A stretch of 48,886 bases of DNA from Candidatus Omnitrophica bacterium CG11_big_fil_rev_8_21_14_0_20_64_10 (GCA_002787095.1 PCVW01000045.1:1-48886), one strand, 5' to 3'. Positions 24,264-32,288 are shown, counted from the stretch's first letter. The notes: generated by a model not told the origin, from the letters alone. Program-made: numbers and translations.

Positions 24264-25687
24264 CGCTTCGGAACCGGTCCCTGCTGTTGAGCGCCGCGGT
24301 CCTCTTGTCCGGCTGCGCGATGGGGCCGAACTATCAGCGCCCCTCGGTCGAGATGCCGACGGAATGGAAGACCGCGGCCGACTCGGTCCAGTGGAAGGAG
24401 GCGGCCCCGCGCGATCAGGTCCCGCGGGGGGCCTGGTGGGAGATCTTCGGGGACGCCGAGCTGAACCGGCTGGAGATGCAGGCGGTTCAGGCCAATCAGG
24501 ACCTCCGGGCGGCGGCGGCCCGGGTGACCCGGGCCCGGGCGATCGCCCGCGTCAGCCAGGCGGAGTTTCTTCCAACGGTCGACCTTGATCCCTCCTACGA
24601 GCGTTTCCGCCGCTCCCTCTCCAGCATCGGGGCGGGGAATGCCGGTTTCGAGAACAGCACGATCCGGGTCCCGCTGGATCTGAGCTATGAGCTCGACCTG
24701 TGGGGGCGGGTCCGGCGCTCCTTCGAATCGGTCCTCGCCGAAGCCCAGGCCGGCGAGGCGGCTTACCACACGATGCTGCTGACCTTGACCGTTGATGTCG
24801 CGCAGAATTATTTCGCGCTGCTGGCGCTCGATTCCGAGGAGGCTATCTTCCGGGAGATGGTTGCGTTGAGAAGGGACGCGTTGGAGCTTGTCCGGAGCCG
24901 TTTGGATGCCGGCCTTGTGGGGGATTTGGATCTGGCCCGGGCTCAATCGGAGCTTTCCAGCGCCGAAGCGGAGGCGATGGATGTCGCCCGCCGCCGGGCG
25001 GAATTCGAGAACGCGCTTGCGGTCCTGTGCGGGCAGCCGGCCTCGAATTTCCGGCTGCCTCCGGGCTCCCTGGAGATCCAGCCCCCCGCACTTTCTCCGA
25101 GCATCCCGTCGGAGTTGTTGGAGCGCCGGCCGGATGTCGCCGAGGCCGAGCGGCGGATGGTGTCCGCCAACGCGCGGATCGGCGTCGCTCAAACCGCGTT
25201 TTTCCCGGTGGTCCGTTTGACGGCGGCCGGCGGGTATGAAAACTCCCATCTGGAGGACCTGTTTGAGTGGGACAGCCGGGTCTGGTCGGTCGGCCCGAGC
25301 GTTTCGCTGCCGATTTTTGCGGGGGGCAGAAACCGGGCCAACCTGAAGGCGGCCCGAGCCCGGTACGATGAAACGGTTGCCGCGTATCGTCAAAAGGTCT
25401 TGATCGCCGTCGGAGAGGCCGAAGACGCCCTGGTGAGCCTCCGGCTGCGGGCCGAGCAGGCGGACGCGCAGGAGCGGGTGGCGGCCAGCGCCCGGCAGGC
25501 GGCCGCCCTTTCCAGCGCCCGTTATCGCGAGGGGTTGGTCAGCTACCTGGAGGTGGTGGATGCCGAGCGGCAGCGCCTTCAGGCGGAGCGGGGGGTCGTC
25601 CAGATCTTGAATCAACGCTTGATTTCCACCACGCTCCTCGTCAAGGCGCTGGGGGGCGGATGGGATCTCCCGCCTGGTGTACAATGA
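24260..25687 (+). CDS. RND outer-membrane channel lipoprotein (NodT/OprM family)
   Basis: A 475-residue protein. The lipoprotein signal ends LLSGC (Cys19), then MGPNYQRPSVEMP, the classic NodT/OprM N-terminus. GAWWEIFGDAELNRLEMQA and LSYELDLWGRVRRSFES follow, and the second repeat has PSELLERRPDVAEAERRM and VSLPIFAGGRNRANL. It forms the trimeric beta-barrel/alpha-barrel exit duct of the preceding RND pump. The frame is open upstream, but the ATG at 24260 overlapping the pump stop (ATGA) is the only start giving the lipobox. Confidence 0.92.
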   Translation: MTLRNRSLLLSAAVLLSGCAMGPNYQRPSVEMPTEWKTAADSVQWKEAAPRDQVPRGAWWEIFGDAELNRLEMQAVQANQDLRAAAARVTRARAIARVSQAEFLPTVDLDPSYERFRRSLSSIGAGNAGFENSTIRVPLDLSYELDLWGRVRRSFESVLAEAQAGEAAYHTMLLTLTVDVAQNYFALLALDSEEAIFREMVALRRDALELVRSRLDAGLVGDLDLARAQSELSSAEAEAMDVARRRAEFENALAVLCGQPASNFRLPPGSLEIQPPALSPSIPSELLERRPDVAEAERRMVSANARIGVAQTAFFPVVRLTAAGGYENSHLEDLFEWDSRVWSVGPSVSLPIFAGGRNRANLKAARARYDETVAAYRQKVLIAVGEAEDALVSLRLRAEQADAQERVAASARQAAALSSARYREGLVSYLEVVDAERQRLQAERGVVQILNQRLISTTLLVKALGGGWDLPPGVQ

Positions 25688-25734
25688 GAAAGGAGCGCGC
25701 TTGGCGCCTTTTCGATAACAGAACGGAGGAGTCC

Positions 25735-26244
25735 ATGCTGTCGAAGAAGATGCAGGAAGCGTTGAACGACCAGATCACCGAGGAGGCCTACGCTTCGGAC
25801 TACTACCTTTCGATGGCGTCTTGGTGCGACACGCGGGGATATCGGGGCGCGGCCGGTTTCATGTACACCCACTCTGAGCAGGAACGGATGCACATGATGA
25901 AGCTCTTTCGATATGTCAACGCGGCCGGCGGCTACGCGGCCATCGGCGAGGTCGGGAAGCCTCCGCAGAAGTTTGAATCCCTCCAGCAGATCATGGAGAA
26001 GACCCTCGAGCACGAGCGGGATTTGACCAGGAAGATCAACGGGCTCGTGGGCGCGTGCTTGGCTGAGAAGGACTACTCGACCTTTAACTTCCTGCAGTGG
26101 TATGTCGCCGAACAGCACGAAGAAGAGCGGGTGCTTCAGCTCATCCTGGACCTCCTCAAGATCTCCGGCGCCGACGGCCGCGGCCTGCTTTTGGTCGACA
26201 AGGAGATCGGCGCTTTGGGCGGCAACGGGAAACCGCAAGCCTGA
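25735..26244 (+). CDS. Ferritin (FtnA-like)
   Basis: A 169-residue non-haem ferritin. All ferroxidase-centre residues of bacterial FtnA are in register: E17, Y24, E50, H53, E94, Q127 and E130. It oxidises Fe(II) and stores it as ferric mineral in a 24-subunit cytoplasmic shell. The ATG at 25735 is preceded by GGAGG. It lies 47 bases after the RND operon and may be read from it or from its own promoter; a TACAAT near 25678 is a weak -10 candidate. An iron-efflux link to the pump is possible but unproven. Confidence 0.93.
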   Translation: MLSKKMQEALNDQITEEAYASDYYLSMASWCDTRGYRGAAGFMYTHSEQERMHMMKLFRYVNAAGGYAAIGEVGKPPQKFESLQQIMEKTLEHERDLTRKINGLVGACLAEKDYSTFNFLQWYVAEQHEEERVLQLILDLLKISGADGRGLLLVDKEIGALGGNGKPQA

Positions 26245-26356
26245 ACACCCCGGGATTCCTCCCCCGGCGTCCCTTCGACCCCTTCCGAAACCATGTGATC
26301 CCCGTCATGTTTTCCTGGCCGGGGCCTGTCTTATCGTAAGTCAGGAGGGACTCGCG

Positions 26357-26473
26357 ATGCGAAGACCGGCGCTTAATTTTCTCGTGGATGGGGCGGCATT
26401 CGTGGGAGCCGTCGGGCTGGTCTCCACCGGGTTGGTGCTGCATTTCCTCTATCAGCTGCAGCAGGAGAGATAG
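26357..26473 (+). CDS. 38-residue single-TM protein upstream of the P-type ATPase
   Basis: A short gene with a strong Shine-Dalgarno (CAGGAGGG at 26341-26348) nine bases before its ATG. The protein starts MRRPALNFLVDGAAFVGAVG, continues as one hydrophobic helix (LVSTGLVLHFLY) and ends QLQQER. Its TAG directly abuts the ATPase ATG at 26474, so the two are translationally linked. The sequence resembles the first helix of DUF4405-type membrane proteins. It may be a regulatory or stabilising subunit of the ATPase, like KdpF or phospholamban, or a remnant of a larger protein; function is inferred from position only. Confidence 0.65.
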   Translation: MRRPALNFLVDGAAFVGAVGLVSTGLVLHFLYQLQQER

Positions 26474-29167
26474 ATGCACCCGCACACGGGTTCCGTTGAG
26501 GAGGCGCTGGTCGCGCTCAACGCCTCCCGGGAGGGGCTGAGTCAGGCCGAGGCCGCCAGGCGCCTGCAGGCCGTCGGCCTCAATGCCCTGCCGCAGCCCA
26601 AGCGGCCGGGCTTGTTCCTGATCTTCCTGCGCCAGTTCAAGAGTCCCCTGATCTATGTGCTGCTGGCGGCCGGGGCCGTCTCCGGGGCGCTCGGGGAATG
26701 GTCCGACGCCGGTTTCATCTTTCTCGTTTTGCTGGGCAATGCGGCCATCGGGACGGTCCAGGAATATTCGGCGGAGCGGAGCGCCGAGGCGCTGCGGCGG
26801 CTGGTCACGACCCGGGCCCGGGTTCTGCGGGCGGGGGAAGAATTTGAGGTGGACGCCCGGGAGCTGGTTCCGGCCGACATCGTTCTGCTGGAGTCCGGCA
26901 GCAAGGTGCCGGCCGACCTGCGGCTCCTCTCCGCCCAGGGGCTGCGGGTGGATGAGTCGCTGTTGACCGGGGAATCCCTGCCGGTGGAGAAGGACCCCTC
27001 GGCGGCGTTGGCGGCCGGGGCGGCTCTCGGGGACCGGGTCAACATGGCTTTTGCCGGCACCCTCGTGGAGCGGGGGCGGGGGGAGGGGGTCGTGGCGGCG
27101 ACGGGGCTGGCGACCGAGGTGGGTCATCTGGCTTCGGCCCTCCTGACCCGGGAAGGGGTCGGCAAGCCCCCCCTTCTGATCCGGATGGAGCGGTTCACCT
27201 GGGTCGTCGGGATCTCGATCGGAATCGCCGCGGCGCTGATCTTCGGGATCGAGCTCTTCCGGGGTTCCCCACTTCGGCAGACCTTCTTCGTCGCCGTGGC
27301 GCTGGCGGTCTCGGCGATCCCGGAGGGGCTTCCGGTGGCGTTGACGGTGGCGCTCACGATCGCCTCCCGGCGGATGGCCCGCCGCCATGTCGTAATCCGC
27401 CGCCTGCTGGCGGTGGAGGCGCTGGGCTCCTGTACCTGCATTGCCTCCGACAAGACCGGGACCCTGACTGTCAACCAATTGACCGTCCGCCGCGTCGTGG
27501 TTCCGGAGGAGGCCCCGTGGGAGGTCGAAGGGGAGGGGATGGCGCTGGAGGGGAGGATCCGTTCTCCCCGGGGGGCGCTGGCCCCGGCTGAGCGGGATTG
27601 TTTGGAGCGGCTCGCTCGGGCGGGAGCGATGTGCAACGAGGGGGTGCTGGCCCACCGGGACGGGCGATGGATCCACCACGGCGACGCGGTGGATGTGGCG
27701 CTGCTGGTTCTGGGACAGAAAGTGGGGGTGCGGCAGCATGAGGCGCTGGCGGCGCTGCCGCTGGTCCGGGCGATTCCATTTGAGCCGGAGCGGCAGTTCG
27801 CCGCGACCCTGCATCGGGCCGGGGAGGATCGGATCGTCTTCGTCAAGGGGGCGTTGGAGCGGCTGCTTCCGATGTGCCGGACGATGCGGACGCCGGCAGG
27901 AGAGCGACTGCTGGACCGGGCCGCTTTGGAGCGGCAGGTCGGGCGGCTCGCCGCCGGCGGGGACCGGGTCTTGGCGATTGCCTCCGGTCCGGCCGGGGCG
28001 GGCGATGGGGACTGGTCCGAACTCCATCTGAAGGGGTTGACCTTCCTGGGGCTGGTGGGGATGGCCGACCCTCTCCGGCCGGAGGCGCGGGAGGCGGTCG
28101 CCGCCTGCCGCCGGGCCGGCATCCGGGCGGTCATGGTGACCGGCGACCATCCGGAGACGGCCCTGGCGATCGCCCGGGAGCTGACCCTGGCCGACCGGAT
28201 GGAGCAGGTGGTGACCGGGCCCCAGTTGGCTGAAGCCGAGCGGTTCGGTCCGGAGCGGTTGGATGCCCTGACCGCCGACGCCACGGTCTTCTCCCGGGTC
28301 GAGCCCCGGCAGAAGCTCTCCCTCGTTCATTCCCTCTCCCGCCTCGGCCACTTCGTCGCGATGACCGGGGATGGGGCCAATGACGCGCCGGCCCTGCGGG
28401 CCGCGCATGTCGGGATCGCGATGGGGAAGGGGGGCACCGATGTGGCCCGGGAGAGCGGGGACCTGATCCTGACCGACGACCACTTCGCCTCGATCGTCGC
28501 CGGCGTGCAGGAGGGGCGGGTGGCCTACAGCAATGTCCGGAAGGTGATCTTCCTGCTGATCTCCACCGGCGGGGCGGAGATCGTCCTGATCGGTCTGGCG
28601 CTGGCCGCCGGCCTGCCGCTGCCCCTGCTGGCGACCCAGCTGCTCTGGCTCAACCTGGTCACCAACGGCATCCAGGATGTGGCGCTGGCCTTCGAGCCGG
28701 CCGAGGGGGACGAGATGGACCGTCCGCCCCGCCGCCCCCAGGAGCCGATCTTCGACCGGTTGATGATCGAGCGAGTGCTTCTTTCCGGGCTCCTCATGGG
28801 GGCGACCGCTTTCGGGCTGTACCGCGTGCTGCTCTCGGCGGGGTGGGAGTTGGCGGTCGCCCGCAACAGCGTTCTGTTGCTGATGGTCCTTTTCGAGAAC
28901 ATTCAGGTGCTGAACAGTCGCTCCGAGCGGCGGTCGGCCTTCCGGCACAGTCTCCTGCGCAATCCCTTCCTTCTTTGGGGGACTCTCGGGACCCAGGCGA
29001 TCCACATCGGGGCCCTCTACACGCCGGTTTTGCGCCGGGTGCTTGAGACCGGACCGGTCTCCTTCGCCCACTGGACGGTCCTGCTGGTGCTGGCACTGGG
29101 ACTTTTGGCGGTGATGGAGCTTCATAAGGCCCTGTGCCGTCGCTTTTCGAGAAGATTTTCCGAGTGA
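26474..29167 (+). CDS. P2-type cation-transporting ATPase
   Basis: An 897-residue P-type ATPase of the Ca2+/Na+ (PMA1/SERCA-like) branch. Present are the N-terminal cation_ATPase_N domain, LTGES in the actuator, SAIPEGLPVALTVAL in TM4, the phosphorylation motif SDKTGTLT, an ATP-binding domain with FVKGALERLLP, and GDGANDAPALR in the hinge. TM6 reads LLWLNLVTNGIQDVALAFEP, with N where SERCA has the Ca-ligand Asp (VTDG), so ion specificity is uncertain. No heavy-metal-binding domain or CPC motif is present. It follows a 38-residue membrane peptide without a gap. Confidence 0.92.
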   Translation: MHPHTGSVEEALVALNASREGLSQAEAARRLQAVGLNALPQPKRPGLFLIFLRQFKSPLIYVLLAAGAVSGALGEWSDAGFIFLVLLGNAAIGTVQEYSAERSAEALRRLVTTRARVLRAGEEFEVDARELVPADIVLLESGSKVPADLRLLSAQGLRVDESLLTGESLPVEKDPSAALAAGAALGDRVNMAFAGTLVERGRGEGVVAATGLATEVGHLASALLTREGVGKPPLLIRMERFTWVVGISIGIAAALIFGIELFRGSPLRQTFFVAVALAVSAIPEGLPVALTVALTIASRRMARRHVVIRRLLAVEALGSCTCIASDKTGTLTVNQLTVRRVVVPEEAPWEVEGEGMALEGRIRSPRGALAPAERDCLERLARAGAMCNEGVLAHRDGRWIHHGDAVDVALLVLGQKVGVRQHEALAALPLVRAIPFEPERQFAATLHRAGEDRIVFVKGALERLLPMCRTMRTPAGERLLDRAALERQVGRLAAGGDRVLAIASGPAGAGDGDWSELHLKGLTFLGLVGMADPLRPEAREAVAACRRAGIRAVMVTGDHPETALAIARELTLADRMEQVVTGPQLAEAERFGPERLDALTADATVFSRVEPRQKLSLVHSLSRLGHFVAMTGDGANDAPALRAAHVGIAMGKGGTDVARESGDLILTDDHFASIVAGVQEGRVAYSNVRKVIFLLISTGGAEIVLIGLALAAGLPLPLLATQLLWLNLVTNGIQDVALAFEPAEGDEMDRPPRRPQEPIFDRLMIERVLLSGLLMGATAFGLYRVLLSAGWELAVARNSVLLLMVLFENIQVLNSRSERRSAFRHSLLRNPFLLWGTLGTQAIHIGALYTPVLRRVLETGPVSFAHWTVLLVLALGLLAVMELHKALCRRFSRRFSE

Positions 29168-29325
29168 GCGGAAGTGAGCATTTTTCAGTAATCCCCCGTT
29201 TCAATCGGGCTGAACGAGCAGGGCGGGGTCCCTTTTGCTCCTGTTGCCGTTTGCCACTTTGTGCAAGCTGACCTTGTATTTCTGCTAATCCCTCAAGTAT
29301 GCTTAGAACGGAAACGAAAGTTTCC

Positions 29326-29415
29326 AGCAGGACGCGACAAAGGCAAACCATCCGAAAGGATGGGACGCAAAGCCAGGGGCCCTGAAATGCGGGTAGCCCA
29401 GCTGCCGAACGACAA
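29326..29415 (+). ncRNA. c-di-GMP-I riboswitch 1 (GEMM-I)
   Basis: The GEMM-I core is plain: GGC-AAA-CCATCC-GAAA-GGATGG, then GACGCAAAGCC and the P3 hairpin GGGGCCC...GGGTAGCCC. The GAAA tetraloop closing P2 is as in the well-studied Vibrio Vc2 aptamer. P1 can form between CAGC (29326-29329) and GCTG (29401-29404). A perfect GGAAAC-GAAA-GTTTCC hairpin (29310-29325) directly precedes it. It senses cyclic di-GMP and controls the terminator at 29434, upstream of the HTH gene and the first exported subunit. Confidence 0.92.
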
Positions 29416-29433
29416 ATGGGGTTCCATTGCGTG

Positions 29434-29488
29434 AAGGCAGCCAGAGCTTTTCCCTGTCGCGGGAGGAGATTTGGCTGCTTTTTGTTTT
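29434..29488 (+). terminator. Riboswitch 1 expression-platform terminator
   Basis: GGCAGCCA (29436-29443) pairs with TGGCTGCT (29472-29479), followed by TTTTGTTTTG. Its 5' strand GGCAGC is exactly complementary to GCTGCC (29401-29406) at the 3' edge of the aptamer. An antiterminator can therefore form when P1 is open, which predicts termination when c-di-GMP is bound (inference). Confidence 0.7.
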
Positions 29489-29525
29489 GTTGATTGATCG
29501 TTCGGGAAAGGAGCGTGATCCCAAT

Positions 29526-29789
29526 ATGGATCAGCCGGAACAGAAGAATGAAGCGCGTCTCATGACGATCAAGGAGGTGGCCGAGTATCTGGCCATCCAT
29601 GAGATGACCCTGTACACCCTGCTTCACGAGTCGGACATTCCGGCGATGAAGCTGGGCGGCCAGTGGCGTTTCAACAAGCAGATACTGGACGCCTGGATCG
29701 TCAAGGAGATGGAGCAGGGGCGGATGCGGCAGTTGGGCGGCGGGAAGCCGGTCAAGGCCCATCCGGTCAAGGCCCGAAGGACAGCCTGA
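29526..29789 (+). CDS. Excisionase/MerR-like HTH DNA-binding protein
   Basis: An 87-residue protein with the helix-turn-helix of the excisionase (HTH_17) type: LMTIKEVAEYLAIHEMTLYT followed by IPAMKLGGQWRFNKQILD. A basic, Pro-rich tail (KPVKAHPVKARRTA) follows. The ATG at 29526 fits the domain boundary and lies about 37 bases after the riboswitch terminator, so expression should depend on c-di-GMP. It is 58 bases before the first exported subunit gene and is probably co-transcribed. It could be the cluster's transcription factor; the family is also common in unrelated loci, so the target is unknown. Confidence 0.8.
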   Translation: MDQPEQKNEARLMTIKEVAEYLAIHEMTLYTLLHESDIPAMKLGGQWRFNKQILDAWIVKEMEQGRMRQLGGGKPVKAHPVKARRTA

Positions 29790-29847
29790 GCGTTATACAA
29801 TAGAAGCATCCGGAAGCAGGCACGACACCGTTCATCCTTGGAGGTGT

Positions 29848-30420
29848 GTGTTGAAGCATCCTGGAGGCAGGAAGGTTGGTTTCATCGGAGTCGTCGGTTG
29901 GATGTCCGTCCTGGGCCTGACCCTCTTCGGAGGGTTGGCCTGGGCGGATTCCGCCGAAGTCAACCACGCGGTCGCGGTGGTCGTGGTCCAGCCCGGGATC
30001 TCGATCACTGAGGAGACCGGGGACTTTACCCTTACCTTCGACAACTACACCGCCGGCACGCAGAGCGACACCCGCCAGGTCCAATACCGCATCAAGGGGA
30101 ACAGCTTTCCCACCAGCGCTCTGGATGGGGTGGTTTCCGCCAAGCTCAGCCAGACAATTGACGGGGTGGAGCTGCAGGCGGATGTCGGTTCCTACGACAA
30201 TCTGGGCTCGGAGGGAAACATCCAACTGGAGGAGACGCAGTCCGGTTTTCACGCGGTGGGGACCGCTCTGACTTCGTTGGCCGACAAGCGGGTGACCACC
30301 GGTTCCCAGGCCCGGGTCCTGAACGGCCGCCTCCCGATCGATTGGCGGGCGCAGGCCATTGAGGACCTTTCGGCCGGCAACTACACCACGACCCTGACCG
30401 TCACCGTCAAAGACGGCTGA
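29848..30420 (+). CDS. Exported pilin-like subunit, paralogue 1
   Basis: About 190 residues: a signal peptide (to about LAWADS), then a beta-rich domain with ISITEETGDFTLTF, QVQYRIKGN, LDGVVSAKLS, LPIDWRA and the C-terminal strand AGNYTTTLTVTVKDG. This domain is shared with the proteins at 30861, 31698 and (diverged) 32289. I know no named family. The final G-x-Y-x-T-x-T-V-T strand resembles the last strand of archaic chaperone-usher pilins. GGAGG (29840-29844) precedes both a GTG (29848) and a TTG (29851), and the TTG has better spacing. Probably a structural subunit of a surface fibre. Confidence 0.75.
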   Translation: MLKHPGGRKVGFIGVVGWMSVLGLTLFGGLAWADSAEVNHAVAVVVVQPGISITEETGDFTLTFDNYTAGTQSDTRQVQYRIKGNSFPTSALDGVVSAKLSQTIDGVELQADVGSYDNLGSEGNIQLEETQSGFHAVGTALTSLADKRVTTGSQARVLNGRLPIDWRAQAIEDLSAGNYTTTLTVTVKDG

Positions 30421-30640
30421 TTGCCTCCCTTCGTTCCGTCCGGTTTCAAAAAGCCACCTTGCACAATAATCCGCATCTCATTTTATTTCAATAACTTATA
30501 AACATAGAAATCCTGCCGATTTTATCCGATCACTGAAGAATACTAAAGGATTTTAAAAAAATGAGCTCCGACCCTTGAATTTTGGGGAATTATCAGGTAA
30601 ATCTTGCCCTGAAGGTTCGGTTGTTTGACAAGTTGGATGG

Positions 30641-30729
30641 GTGTGGAGCGAAACGGCAAACCCGTCGTAAGGCGGGGGCGCAAAGCCAGGGGCCCTTGAA
30701 AGAGGGTCGCCCAGCTTCCGAAACCACGC
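30641..30729 (+). ncRNA. c-di-GMP-I riboswitch 2 (GEMM-I)
   Basis: P1 GTGTGG (30641-30646) pairs with CCACGC (30724-30729). The core reads GGCAAACCCGTC-GTAA-GGCGGGGGCGCAAAGCC, then GGGGCCCTTGAAAGAGGGTCG. This keeps the GEMM-I consensus including a GNRA (GTAA) loop on P2. It lies 220 bases after paralogue 1 and ends 24 bases before a strong terminator that precedes paralogue 2. The 30421-30640 spacer is AT-rich with no gene and probably holds the promoter, but no convincing -35/-10 pair is visible. Confidence 0.92.
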
Positions 30730-30753
30730 ATGGGTGTCACGGTCTCCAGGCCG

Positions 30754-30808
30754 AAGGCCCCCAAGCGTCTGAGCTCCACGGCTCAAACGGTTGGGGGCCT
30801 TATTTTTT
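30754..30808 (+). terminator. Riboswitch 2 expression-platform terminator
   Basis: AAGGCCCCCAA (30754-30764) and TTGGGGGCCTT (30791-30801) form a perfect 11-bp stem, with a small TGAGC/GGCTCA inner hairpin in the loop, followed by ATTTTTT. It lies between the aptamer and the paralogue 2 start. Confidence 0.85.
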
Positions 30809-30860
30809 GGGTCTCCAGGGATGAACGCAGTCATAATGATAAAAGGGAGTGACGATTCCG

Positions 30861-31400
30861 ATGAAGAAGCTGACACTCGCGATGGGTTTGGTCCTGGCGC
30901 TGGGCATGGTGGGTTCCCCGGTCTGGGCCGCTTCTGTGAACGACACCGATCAGGTGACCATTTCGGTCAACGGTGTCCTGGCGATTTCCGATACCACGGG
31001 TGATTTCACGCTGACCTTCTCCGATTTCGAGATTGGGACGGACAGCGACACCCAGGCTGTGACATACCGGGTCAAGTCCAACAACATGGTGGACACCGCG
31101 CTGGATGGCGTTGTCAGCGCCCAGATTGACTCGGCGATTTACGGAGTCGCTTTGAAGGCCGATGTGGGGACCTATGCCAACATCGGTTCGACCGGGAATG
31201 TGGCGTTGACTGAGCACGCGGCCGGTTTCGCGACGGTCGGAACGACTGCCGTCAACTTGGCCAAGAAGGCGACCACGACCGGCAATCAGAAGAAGATCCT
31301 CAACGGGAACCTTCCGATCACTTGGAAGGCCACTGCGACCGAGGATCTGACCGAGGGTGACTACACCACGAACCTGACGGTCACTCTGAAGGACGCGTAA
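30861..31400 (+). CDS. Exported pilin-like subunit, paralogue 2 (riboswitch-controlled)
   Basis: A 179-residue protein with a textbook signal peptide (MKKLTLAMGLVLALGMVGSP, cleaved after VWAA). The mature domain matches paralogues 1 and 3: LAISDTTGDFTLTFSDFEIG, VTYRVKSNN, LDGVVSAQIDS, ALKADVGTYANIG, LPITWKATATEDL and EGDYTTNLTVTLKDA. The ATG at 30861 is preceded by GGGAG; a GTG at 30849 would add four residues. It has a dedicated c-di-GMP riboswitch in front and a strong terminator behind, so it is a single-gene unit expressed on its own. This suggests it is the major, abundantly made subunit (inference). Confidence 0.8.
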   Translation: MKKLTLAMGLVLALGMVGSPVWAASVNDTDQVTISVNGVLAISDTTGDFTLTFSDFEIGTDSDTQAVTYRVKSNNMVDTALDGVVSAQIDSAIYGVALKADVGTYANIGSTGNVALTEHAAGFATVGTTAVNLAKKATTTGNQKKILNGNLPITWKATATEDLTEGDYTTNLTVTLKDA

Positions 31401-31418
31401 TCGAAGTTTATTTGAATA

Positions 31419-31454
31419 GGCGGGCCCGGGAACAATCCCGGGCCCGCTTCTTTT
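31419..31454 (+). terminator. Strong intrinsic terminator after paralogue 2
   Basis: GCGGGCCCGGGA (31420-31431), loop ACAA, TCCCGGGCCCGC (31436-31447), then TTCTTTT: a perfect 12-bp GC-rich stem. Confidence 0.95.
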
Positions 31455-31602
31455 CCAGATGTTCCCCCAGCTCCATTCCAAGATAAGTCTTGGTATTTCA
31501 TCATATATAACCCATTGAAAATAATAATGATAAAAATATAAAAAATGCACATTGTAACTTGACAACCATCAGTTTGACCGGGTACACTTCAGAAGTCAGT
31601 CG

Positions 31603-31628
31603 AGGATCCGTTGTAAGGATCCGTTGTA
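31603..31628 (+). repeat. 13-base tandem repeat (two copies)
   Basis: AGGATCCGTTGTA occurs twice head to tail in the gene-free stretch before paralogue 3. It could be a regulator-binding site; no known site is recognised. Confidence 0.5.
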
Positions 31629-31647
31629 AGAAAATCTTTTTATAACC

Positions 31648-31677
31648 TTGTCATTTTTACACATGGCGTGGCATACT
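31648..31677 (+). promoter_or_regulatory. Candidate promoter of paralogue 3 operon
   Basis: TTGTCA (31648-31653), 18-base spacer, CATACT (31672-31677), 20 bases before the ATG. The 31401-31697 interval also holds a terminator and a 13-base tandem repeat but no third riboswitch. Confidence 0.4.
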
Positions 31678-31697
31678 TGGGGTGAACGATCAAGCCG

Positions 31698-32264
31698 ATG
31701 ACAAAACTTCGAGCCAAAATGAGGAAGCTTTGGATGGTTGCCGCGGCGGCCTTGGTGATCAGCAGCCTGCCGGTCGGGCAGGTGGCCTATGCCGCCTCTG
31801 AGAATGTCTCCCACACGGTCACGATCCGGGTCAACGGCAAGCTCTCCATCACGGACGACACCGGGGACTTCACCCTGACCTTCGGCGACTTCACGACCGG
31901 CTCCGACAGTACCGTCCAGCAGGTCCAGTACCGGGTCCAGTCCAACGACATGACCCTTTCAGCCCTGAACGGCGTGGTCTCGGCCCAGATCTCCAGCGCG
32001 GTGGATGGGGTGGACCTCAAGGGAGATGTTGGGACGATCACCAACCTGGGCGGCCCCAACAATGTGCAGTTGGAGGAGCAGCACACCGGCTACGCGACGG
32101 TGGGGACCGCCGGCACCGAATTGTGCAAGAAGGGGGCCACGACCGGCAGCTCCGGGAAGATCCTGAACGCCCGGGTACCGATCGACTGGCGGGCCACCGC
32201 GACCAAGGATTTGGCCGCCGGCGATTACACCACGAAGCTGGTGGTGACTCTGAAAGATTCCTAA
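31698..32264 (+). CDS. Exported pilin-like subunit, paralogue 3
   Basis: A 188-residue protein with signal peptide (LWMVAAAALVISSLPVGQ, cleaved near AYAAS). The mature domain closely follows paralogue 1: LSITDDTGDFTLTFGDFTTG, QQVQYRVQSND, LNGVVSAQIS, DGVDLKGDVG, VPIDWRATATKDL and AAGDYTTKLVVTLKDS. An internal ATG at 31719 is an alternative start. It is the first gene of the operon that runs to the chaperone and usher-like genes and has its own promoter region. A single Cys lies in the mature part (ELCKKG). Likely a minor or adaptor subunit (inference). Confidence 0.75.
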   Translation: MTKLRAKMRKLWMVAAAALVISSLPVGQVAYAASENVSHTVTIRVNGKLSITDDTGDFTLTFGDFTTGSDSTVQQVQYRVQSNDMTLSALNGVVSAQISSAVDGVDLKGDVGTITNLGGPNNVQLEEQHTGYATVGTAGTELCKKGATTGSSGKILNARVPIDWRATATKDLAAGDYTTKLVVTLKDS

Positions 32265-32288
32265 GCTTTTCCTGCTATAATCCGAAGG

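Noticed and set aside
31560-31697. A third c-di-GMP riboswitch before paralogue 3
   Set aside because: No GGCAAACC or GACGCAAAGCC core is present; only a 13-base tandem repeat and a weak promoter are seen.
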